64,000 nt of DNA, taken from NCBI GenBank assembly GCA_904066235.2, contig CAJFCV020000004.1, forward strand, positions 682,001 through 746,000, written 5' to 3'. Numbering within the stretch: position 1 is the first letter of the stretch; each line of letters opens with the position of its first letter. Source of the DNA: Bursaphelenchus xylophilus (taxonomy: Eukaryota > Nematoda > Chromadorea > Rhabditida > Aphelenchoididae). The position numbers and the translations under genes are program-made. Positions 56,013-64,000 of the stretch are shown here, one piece after another. Below the pieces are notes generated by a model that had not been told where the DNA came from, searched no databases, and was given only the letters and a program-made list of their open reading frames with translations.

Positions 56013-56621
56013 TAAAATTTTTTTCTAAAAATGCGAGTTTAGGATAAAAATAAGCCCTAAATTGATCGTATTTTATCGGTATATAATAATAAAAACTTTA
56101 TCTTACGTTTTTTCTCTCTAAAAATCCCAATTTTACCCTAAAATTTCATCAAAAACAAAAATTTGTCCCAAATTTCCGCCGAAAATCGCCAGTCCACGTG
56201 AATATATTATTATCGCCTCAGGTGAAGCGAGAAGGGGAGAAAACCGTTTTTTCATCGCAAATTTGGACCCTCAAACCCATGAATTATTTAGGGATGAAAG
56301 GCGAGAAAAGTGGGATCCGGCCCCGAAATTCGCTCGAAACGTTGCTAAGATCGGCCGAAACGAGGGGCTAGACACTGCCTATCTTCTTCCAACTACGTTT
56401 AGAAGAGTGTATTTAGCCTTAAAGTAGGAAATATTAGGCAAAAATTTGTTTTGAGAAAAAAATTTGGAAAATAAATCCAAATTTGGTGAGAATTAAGCCG
56501 GAAATGGTATTTTAGTAATGGTCATATGGTCAAAAATGTTGTAAACATCGAAGAAACTCTATTGGAAAAAAATTTATTTGCGAAAAAACTGTTTTTTTGC
56601 AAAGAAAATGACTCTAATTGA
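56013..56621. other. Unique island, no gene
   Basis: 56150-56410 is unique, GC-richer sequence including an E-box CACGTG near 56196. No exon found. Confidence 0.4.
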
Positions 56622-57512
56622 CAGCGCACGGTGCAGAAGCTGCACAGTGCAAACAATTTTTTCGCACTGTGCAATTGAACAAAAAAATCCGTTTGAGAAA
56701 ACTGCACTGTGCAAGAGAACTTCTTGTATCGCAGAAATTGCACTGTGCGGTTGAAAAATTATTTTGCACAGTGCAGTTAACCCAAAAAAGTTCGTTTCGA
56801 AAAATGGCACTGTGCAAAAGAAAGGAGCTTCTTTTGTCGCAGAAATTGCACTGTGCGGTCGAAAATTTATTTTGCACTGTGCAATTGAACAAAAAAGTCG
56901 GTTTCGGAAAATTGCACTGTGCAAAAAAGCTTCTCTTGTCGCAGAAACTGCACAAATCGCAAAAAAATCACACGCACGGTGCGGTGCGACCGAATTTATT
57001 TTGCACTGTGCAATGAACAAAGTTCCGAGTCCGTTTCAGAAAATTGCACTGTGCAAAAGAACTTTTTTTGTCGCTGAAACCGCACCGTGCAAAACAATTT
57101 TTCTTGGCTCTGTGCAACTAAACAAAAATTCTGTGCAGTGGCGCACAGTGCAAAAGAAGTTCCTTTCGAGAAAACTGCACTGTGCGGTCGGAAAATGACT
57201 TTGCACTGTGCAATTGAACAAAAAAGTCGGTTTCGGAAAATTGCACTGTGCAAGAGAACTTATTTTGTCGCAGAAACTGCACAGTGCAAGCAAATTTCTT
57301 TTTGCACTGTGCGGTTCAACGAAAAACGTTTGTTTGAAAAATTGCACTGTGCAAACAAAACTTCTTTTGTCGCAGAAACTGCACGGTGCAAGCTAACTTC
57401 TTTTTGCACTGTGCAGTTGAAAAAAAGGTCAGTTTGAAAAAACTGCACTGTGCGGTCGAAAAATAATTTTGCACTGTGCGAAAAAATCTTCTGCATCAAA
57501 AATCCCTCTGCA
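56622..57512. repeat. GCAC-N-GTGC palindrome array 12
   Basis: Mostly T-centred. Spacers AACTTCTTTTGTCGCAGAAA, TTGAACAAAAAAGTC and CGTTTGAGAAAA. Confidence 0.95.
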
Positions 57513-58089
57513 CCGTGCGACTTTTCTTTACCACAGCAGCGATGTCGAACATGTCATTGCTCAATCTGAAACGATTTCCATATTAGCGCATTTTCGAAAA
57601 CGTTTTATCGGCCCTTCAAAAAATGAGGGGGAGCTCTTGTTGGCAACGCGCACTTCTCGCAATGCAAAGTGAGGGTGGGAATTTGCATAAAATGTTGTTA
57701 TGGGAGTTCTCGGCAAGAAAAGTGATAGATTATCGACATGTATTTACATATCCGGTATTACGCAATAAATGGGGGGAAATTTTAAGAAAAAAATTTGAAA
57801 ATATATAAAAACAAATTTTTTTTAGTAAAAAAATTACGTCATCAAAAAATTTATTTTTCCCCTAATTCAGTTTAAAAGTCCAAAAAAAGGTTCAAACTGA
57901 TTTCCGTCAGCCATGAAACCCATGAAGACCACTTTTACTTCCATCGCCATTGTCTAAAACCACCCTTTTCTTTCTTTTTGGGTCCATAATCCCCAAAACA
58001 AACGTCGATACTCAATCAAACACGAGAAGAGAAGAGATTCGTTACAAAAGAAAGGAATTTGGCCAATCGAAGAAACGAAAACTTTTTGT
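57513..58089. other. Unique island with an octamer site, no gene
   Basis: ATTTGCAT, the POU octamer on the opposite strand, lies at 57681-57688 in about 250 bp of unique sequence. Confidence 0.4.
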
Positions 58090-58719
58090 CCCACTGTGCG
58101 GAGAAAAAATTGGAGACTGCACGGTGCAACAAAATGGAAAAAGATTTTTTGTTGGCGCACTGTGCAATCGAAAAAGCGTTGAATTTGCACTGTGCGAAAT
58201 TTTTTGTCACAGGAATTTTGCACCGTGCAAAAAGCGGGTTTTCTGCACCGTGCATGCAAAACGTTTGACTCCGCACAGTGCAAAAAAAAGTCTTGTCGCT
58301 GCACTTGCACTGTGCAAAAAAAAGGTTCTGAAAAAATGCACAGTGCGACAAAAAGCGTTTTGTCGCACAGTTCACTTCCGCAACGTGCATGGGAAACTTT
58401 TGATGCACCGTGAAAAACGAAGCCTTGTCTTATCGCTGCACTTGCACAGTGCAATTTGTTTTGAGAATTTTTTTGCACTGTGCAGTAAAAAAATGTTGAA
58501 AAAATGCCCGCACCGTGCATGCCACTTTTTGACTGCGCACCGTGCGAAAAGATGGTTTGTCGCTGCACTTACACAGTGCAATTTGTTTTGAAATTGGAAA
58601 CGCACAGTGCAATGCGAATTTTTCCCTTGCACTGTGCAGCGAAAAATTTCTGGCAAAAGTGTCCGCGCCGTGCGAAAAGCAGCCTTGTCTTGTCGCTGCA
58701 CTTGCACAGTGCAAAAATA

Positions 58720-59050
58720 CTAATCGCGCTCAAAAGTCCTGACAATTTTCGCACCGTGCATTCTTCTTTCATTTCATCCGCACGGTGCATCTCTTCGCAT
58801 TTGTCGCCGCGATTTCCCGTTTTTGCACACTTTCGCGCGCGACAAACCCGAATTTGAGGGCGCGAGGTCCAAAACCCGAACTTTCGCACTGTGCATTCTT
58901 CTTTCATTTCGCATTTGTCGCCGCAATTTCCCGTTTTTTCACTAGCGACATGCACTTTTGCGCGCGACGAACCCGAATTTGCAGGGGCGACGTCCAAAAC
59001 CGAAAGTTTCGCACGGTGCGAAAATTGTCAGGACTTTTGAGCGCGATTAG
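58720..59050. mobile_element. MITE, family 'CTAATCGCGCTCAAAAG'
   Basis: TIR CTAATCGCGCTCAAAAGTCC and complement. Right TA at 59051-59052 is shared with the next element. Contains several GCAC-N-GTGC units. Confidence 0.85.
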
Positions 59051-59052
59051 TA

Positions 59053-59402
59053 CTAGTCGCGACATAAAGTCCTGACACATTTCGCACCGTGCGAAAGTTC
59101 GGGGTTTGGACGTCGCGCCCCCAAATTCATTTTGCACCGTGCATTCTTCTTTCATTTCATCCGCACTGTGCATCTTTTCGCATTTGACACCGCGATTTCC
59201 CCTTTTTGCACCAGCGACGTGCAAAACCCGAACTTTCGCACCGTGCATTCTTCATTCATTTCGCATTTGTCGCCGCGATTTCCCGTTTTTGCGCTAGCGA
59301 CGTGCACTTTCGCGCGCGACAAACCCGAATTTGGGGGCGCGACGTCCAAATCCCGAACTTTCGCACGGTGCAAAATGTGTCAGGACTTTATGGCGCGACT
59401 AG
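59053..59402. mobile_element. MITE, family 'CTAGTCGCGACATAAAG'
   Basis: TIR CTAGTCGCGACATAAAGTCC and complement. The core has TTCTTTCATTTCATCCGCAC, CCGCGATTTCCC and palindromes. Confidence 0.85.
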
Positions 59403-59412
59403 TAAGGTTCTA

Positions 59413-59722
59413 TCAGTCTGGCCGAAAAAGAATTGTCCTCCGCGCCCCCCTCCGTCGCACTCACTCGAAACCCCAATTTGAAATTTGGAGGGCGTCGCCG
59501 AAAGAAAGAGCAAAAACGACGCATCGCCAGCGATAAAAGTGGGTTTTGCACAGTGCAAACGGCTTTTTTGCACTGTGCAATCAACAAAATTCCCCAAATT
59601 GAGGCGATTTCTTCTCGTCGCGCGCATTTTTGCGACACATCGCTCAAACTTTCGGTGCCGCTCATTTTCGAGGTTGCGATTTCGATGCTGCGACGAGGGT
59701 AATTCTTTTTCGGCCAGACTGA
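59413..59722. mobile_element. MITE, family 'TCAGTCTGGCCGAAAAAG'
   Basis: TCAGTCTGGCCGAAAAAGAA to the complement, TA at 59411-59412 and 59723-59724. Two palindromes lie in the core. Confidence 0.86.
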
Positions 59723-59724
59723 TA

Positions 59725-59897
59725 CTAGTCGCGACATAAAGTCCTGACACATTTGCACAGTGCATTTTGTTTTTCTTTCGGACCCGTCGCGGCAATTCCC
59801 CTTTTTTGCACTAGCGACATGCACTTTCGCGCGAGTTCGCCGCTTTTCTCGCGCGACACCCGCGACAAAATGTGTCAGGACTTTATGTCGCGACTAG
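59725..59897. mobile_element. MITE, family 'CTAGTCGCGACATAAAG', short copy
   Basis: Shares its left TA with the previous MITE. Matches the truncated copy at 36990-37138. Confidence 0.86.
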
Positions 59898-60262
59898 TAA
59901 AAAAATGCACAGTGCGACAAAAAGCGTTTTGTCACACAGTTCACTTCCGCAACGCGCATGGGAAACTTTTGATTCCGCACCGTGAAAAAACGAAGCCTTG
60001 TCTTATCGCTGCACTTGCACAGTGCAATTTGTTTTGAAATTGGAAACGCACAGTGCAATGAGAATTTTTTTGCACTGTGCAGTAAGCAAATGTTGAAAAA
60101 ATGCCCGCACCGTGCATGCCAATTTTTGACTGCGCATCGTGCGAAAAGATGGTTTGTCGCTGCACTTGCACAGTGCGGTTTGTTTTGGAGTTGGAAACGC
60201 ACAGTGCAAAGAGAATTTTTGCACCGTGCAGTGAAAACATACTGCAAAATTGCACTGTGCAA

Positions 60263-60835
60263 AAAATCGTAAAAATTTTTAGTATTTTAAAATACGCCAA
60301 TTTCATTACTAAAATAATTCAAAATTCCCTCGAAATGAGCTAATTCCCCTGCCGATGGATGGCTATTTATGTACATAAAACGAGTCAAATTACACTTTCC
60401 AACACTTGGCCCTCACGAACGGATTGTGTGGTAATTTAAAGCGCCGCTGAAACACTTAAACACGCAAATACTCGCCCGAAACACCATCGATACATATAAA
60501 ATAAGGTGGAGGGAAAATGGAGAAAAAAATTTTTAAAGAAAAATTCTCTCAAAAAATCTCAAAAAACACTTTTGAAAATGAAAAAAAACGTCGGAAAAAT
60601 TAGCGGCAGATTAAAGAGAGGATACGTTATACGAGGTTACGTGCTTTAATCCGCCTTTATCCTCTTTCCCCTTCCATTTGACCAGTGTCCATTTCGCTTA
60701 ATCAAACAAATGGGGGGTTTCGACGAAGCGGGCTGGATTCAAATCTGAATAAAATATTGAGCGAATTTTTTTTCGCAATATTTTTCTTTTAAACATCGAA
60801 AAAAATTTGTGTACTTTGCAAAAAAAATTTTTGAT
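60263..60835. other. Unique islands, no gene
   Basis: 60330-60500 and 60600-60740 are unique. The second has TTAATCC near 60652, a K50-homeodomain-type site. Confidence 0.38.
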
Positions 60836-61246
60836 TTCACTGTGCTATTTTTCAGATTTTTTTGCACGGTGCAATCAAAAACAGATTTTCTGCACTGTGC
60901 ATTTGAAAACAAAGTTTTTGCACGATGCAATCGAACGTAAATTTGCCCGCACCGTGCAAAAACTCGATTTTATTGCACTGTGCGGAAGCGACAAAATAGG
61001 ATTCGATGTTTGATGCACAGTGCGTACTCGGACAAGTTTGTTGCACTGTGCGGAAAAAATATGCTTTTCGCACAGTGCAGTCAAAAAATACGTATTCTTT
61101 TCGCACCGTGCATGAACAAAAGGTATTCTTTTTGCACAGTGCAGTCAAAAAATATATATTCTTTTCGCACAGTGCAGTCAAAAAATATATATTCCTTTCG
61201 CACAGTGCGGTAAAAATAAATATTCTTTTCGCACAGTGCAGGACAG
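60836..61246. repeat. GCAC-N-GTGC palindrome array 14
   Basis: Mixed centres. The last third has AGTCAAAAAATATATATTC spacers in tandem. Confidence 0.93.
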
Positions 61247-61296
61247 AAATCCATATTTTTTAACTAGAATTCTCTAAAATTTATAGTTTTATACAG

Positions 61297-61409
61297 CTCT
61301 GTGGAAGTTCCCGAAAATATTTTGGAACTCCTCGAAGTGATTAATGGACAGCTTGAAGAGTTGCGCAATGCCGGTCACTTAAAATTGCGGGAGGGGGGAT
61401 ATGAGTGCG
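61297..61409 (+). CDS. Orphan candidate exon
   Basis: Bounded by TTTTATACAG and a GTAAAT donor, 113 nt, open in one frame: SVEVPENILELLEVINGQLE, then ELRNAGHLKLREGGYEC. The helical, coding-like composition stands out from the surrounding A/T sequence. No partner exon or family is recognised. If real, its gene lies mostly outside the window or in very large introns. Confidence 0.35.
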
Positions 61410-61529
61410 GTAAATCAATTTGGGGCGCGTCTTTGGTCTCTGGAAGAACGGGGGAGTTTCGGAAATTTTTGGGGATTGCAGAGCGAGGAATCAGGATTTT
61501 AGAGGGAGCATTTTGAATGTTTTGCAGTA

Positions 61530-62285
61530 AAAATCTAAAAAAAGAATTAATAAAAAAGTTTAAAACTGCAAAAAAAAATTATATTATAAAAAAAAATTTC
61601 AAAAAATCCAAAAATAAAAAAATCAGAAAAATCGTCAAAAAATTTGAAAAATATTTTAAAGTTAAAAATTCGAAAAATTAAAAAAATCTAATATAGAAAA
61701 GATAAAAATATTATTATCAAAAATCGGAAAATGCAAAAAAATAATAAGATTTTTTTTTAAAATCCAAAAATAATCCCAAGACAAAAAAAAATTGTTGAAA
61801 AAAAATTGCTGCTAAAAATCAACGACAACGCCAAAAAAAATTTAAAAGATCATTAAAAACACATTTAAAACAAGATAAAACATGTATTTTAAAAATATTA
61901 ATATTAATAAAATTCCAAAAGATCTCAAAACTTTAAATTAAAATAATCAAAAATCAAAAAATTCCCCTCATTTTTCAAAAATAAAAATATTTGTTTCAAA
62001 CAACCATCTCCTCACACCCCGAGATTTGGAGATTTTAATTCCCTTTATCCATGAAAAGCCCTCCCAAATGAGACGAAATGGAGGCGGCGAGAGTTCAAAA
62101 ATTGGATTAGCAAGATCTCGCAAAAGGAGAAGACGAACATAACAACAAACATTGGGGGAGGGAGAAAGAGTCGATCTGCCAGTTGAGGTTGACTTTTCAA
62201 TTTTTGCAATTTGAATATTCAAGTGTTTCGAGTCGGATTGGTTTTCATGAGGGGTGATTTGGAGAGAGAAAAACTGGGAGATTGG
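61530..62285. other. A-rich sequence and a short unique island
   Basis: 61530-61960 is A-rich low-complexity sequence. 62000-62280 is unique but without a supported exon. Confidence 0.4.
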
Positions 62286-62289
62286 CAAA

Positions 62290-62620
62290 AAAAATGAAAA
62301 TGAAAAAATAAAAAAAATAAAAAAATAAAATAAAAAAAATAAAATAAAGAAAAATAAAAAAAAAAAAATAAAATAAAATAAAAAAAAATAAAATAAAAGA
62401 AAAAATAAAATAAAATAAAATAAAAAAAAATAAAATAAAAGAAAAAAATAAAATAAAATAAAAAAAATAAAATTAAGGAAAATAAAAAAAATAAAATAAA
62501 ATAAAAAAAATAAAATAAAGAAAAATAAAAAAAATAAAATAAAATAAAATAAAAAAAAATAAAATAAAATAAAAAATAAAATAAAATAAAAAAAATAAAA
62601 TTAAGAAAAATAAAAAAAAT

Positions 62621-62652
<32 letters not shown>

Positions 62653-62680
62653 AAATAAAAAAATGAAATAAATAAAAATC
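62290..62680. repeat. (AAAAT)n-type simple repeat
   Basis: About 390 bp of AAATAAAATAAAAAAAATA variants with almost no other base. Confidence 0.97.
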
Positions 62681-62707
62681 AAGTGTCTTACAATAAAAGT
62701 TATAAAA

Positions 62708-62845
62708 TCAGTCTGTCGGGAAAATAATGAGCTCTCTGTTGCATCGAAAATCAAATCGGAAAAAATGAATTGTGTCGCGGCAAAATCAAAAAAAATTTTT
62801 TTTTCATTTCAGCAGCGACAGTGTGCTCATTATTTCCCCGACAGC
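62708..62845. mobile_element. MITE, family 'TCAGTCTGTCGGG', right end truncated
   Basis: TCAGTCTGTCGGGAAAATAA at the left. The right end stops in TATTTCCCCGACAG before the expected ACTGA. Confidence 0.78.
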
Positions 62846-63404
62846 ATAGTATTCGTATAATATTTTGGACAACATATGTAGTCAAAAATTGGCCATATTT
62901 TTTTTTAATTTTTCAATTTTTTCCCCAAAAAAATTAATTTATTTTTCCAAAAATATAAAAAAAGTTGGTTTAATTTATAGAGAATAGATGTATTTACGTA
63001 TTTTACCATCAAAACCTAGAATTTTCCCCTCCAAAACTAACAAAACATAAACAAAAATAAAAGTTCAGCTGCCCTCAAAAACTACAAATTTATCCTTCAA
63101 CCCTAAATAAACTCTCTTCCACCTCATTTTACACCCTTAATTCAACTTCAAACCCGTTGTAAACTCTTGATTTGACCAGTTTTGTAAAGGCGAGGAATTA
63201 ATTTTGACAGGACAAGAAGTCGTAAAACCCGATTGGTCAAGAGGAGACAACCGAAACGGAGGGATTTTAATTCCCCTCCCCTTCTGTACAAACCCATTCA
63301 AGCAAGACGCCGAACGAAATTACCATGCAAATTTGAATACTTTTGCGCGGTATGTATAACAAATATTGGGAAATGCGAAAAAAAAATATTTGAAAAAAAT
63401 TTTT
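62846..63404. other. Unique island with a POU octamer, no gene
   Basis: 63190-63350 is unique. ATGCAAAT, a perfect octamer, lies at 63325-63332. Confidence 0.4.
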
Positions 63405-63680
63405 TTTTTTGCACAGTGCAGTCTCAAACAGACAAAAAGTTTTTGCACAGTGCAAAATTTTATAAAGTTTCCTCTGCACCGTGCATATTCATAAAAATGG
63501 AAAATTTTGCACAGTGCACTGATTTTTTTTTTGTAATTCTTTTGCACAGTGCAGTCTCAGAAAGATAAAAAATTTTTGCACAGTGCAAATTTTTTTTTCA
63601 AATTTTTTTTTTGTGCAAATTTATAAAAATCAAAAATGGCACAGGGCAAATAAGATATTCTTTTGCGCGGTGCAGTCTTC
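63405..63680. repeat. GCAC-N-GTGC palindrome array 15
   Basis: About eight palindromes, mostly A-centred, some decayed (GCACAGGGC, GCGCGGTGC), with GTCTCAAACAGA spacers. Confidence 0.92.
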
Positions 63681-64000
63681 AACAAATTCAAAAAACGAAC
63701 CAGAAAATTAACTAGAATTGTAAATAGTTGTTTAAAAGGCCAAACACATGAAACTTATCATAGTGCGTCTTGACATTTTTCGAAAATTTCGAAATTCCCG
63801 CAATTTTTGGCATTCTGCCCATCTTTCCAAAATTTGCAAAAAACTGCTTAAACTAAAGTTCTAGACTTTGTAGAGGCCAACATACTTATGTAAATTTGTA
63901 ACAGTGCGCTTTGACCTTCTAAAATTCAATGTTCCCGCCATTTTTTGGCATTCTGCCCTACTTTCAAAAATCGATCAAAAACTTATTCAAACTTAAATTT
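63681..64000. other. Non-coding sequence with a dispersed motif
   Basis: Two copies of a unit ending CCCGC(C)A-TTTTTGGCATTCTGCC at about 63795-63820 and 63935-63960. Related copies occur at about 41245, 41535 and 54600. GGCATTCTG is also part of the intron-2 tandem repeat of the hyaluronidase gene. Confidence 0.6.

Larger units (their letters stand above)
58090..60262. repeat. GCAC-N-GTGC palindrome array 13, split by four MITEs
   Basis: Left part 58090-58717 and right part 59905-60262 share the same dialect (CTTGTCGCTGCACTTGCAC, GTTTTGAAATTGGAAACGC), so the MITE block was inserted or duplicated within one array. Confidence 0.93.

Noticed and set aside
57950..58591. 213-residue plus-strand ORF
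   Set aside because: Runs through array 13 and shows only repeat-derived peptides after an unremarkable start.
12083..63680. CRISPR-like array
   Set aside because: Regular short palindromes with spacers resemble one superficially, but spacers are themselves repeated, no cas genes exist and the host is a spliced eukaryotic genome.

Overview
The window looks like a piece of a nematode nuclear genome. It is AT-rich, genes are split into many exons, and most 3' splice sites read TTTCAG or TTTTCAG. Several introns are only 37-39 nt. The recognisable proteins are all metazoan: a papain-family protease, a FoxQ2-type forkhead factor, a hyaluronidase, an ionotropic-receptor-like channel and an adhesion GPCR. 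No species is assigned. All functions were read by eye from translations.

Layout. 0-4 kb: a decayed mariner-like element, a tRNA-like sequence, a complete cathepsin-like protease gene (minus) and a broken opposite-strand copy of it. 4.4-10 kb: a rearranged block. It holds helicase-like and zinc-finger-like remnants (minus), a DUF7869-type gene (minus), a compact FoxQ2 gene (plus) and exons (plus) that look like the missing 3' half of the DUF7869 gene. Inverted duplications of about 260-280 bp and 52 bp mark the junctions, so an inversion appears to have split the gene. 10-12 kb: a hAT-type MITE and two TA-flanked MITEs. 13-18.2 kb: a six-exon hyaluronidase gene (minus). 18.2-23.7 kb: MITEs, dispersed repeats and a minisatellite. 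23.7-30.6 kb: an ionotropic glutamate receptor-like gene (plus). 31.4-40.9 kb: a nine-exon adhesion GPCR (minus) with cadherin, FN3, EGF, HormR, GAIN/GPS and 7TM parts. 41.7-42 kb: a small possible secreted protein. 42-64 kb: no convincing complete gene. Large palindrome arrays alternate there with unique islands carrying homeodomain-, POU- and nuclear-receptor-like sites, MITEs, a nested Transib-like foldback and a decayed mariner.

The dominant feature is a short odd palindrome, core GCAC-N-GTGC, usually TTGCAC-T/A-GTGCAA. It recurs every 25-45 bp in about fifteen arrays from 12 to 64 kb. These arrays fill introns of the hyaluronidase and GPCR genes and much of the intergenic DNA. Each array has its own spacer 'dialect' and a preferred central base. 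The motif also sits inside several short TA-flanked MITE families, often next to a GTCGC word. MITEs may therefore be its source or carrier. Other introns hold unrelated private minisatellites. The arrays lack stop codons in many frames and produce long false ORFs rich in LHCAK/CTVQ/AQCKK; these are not annotated as genes.

The genes do not form a pathway. The protease, hyaluronidase, receptor channel and GPCR are independent metazoan genes in a repeat-inflated region.
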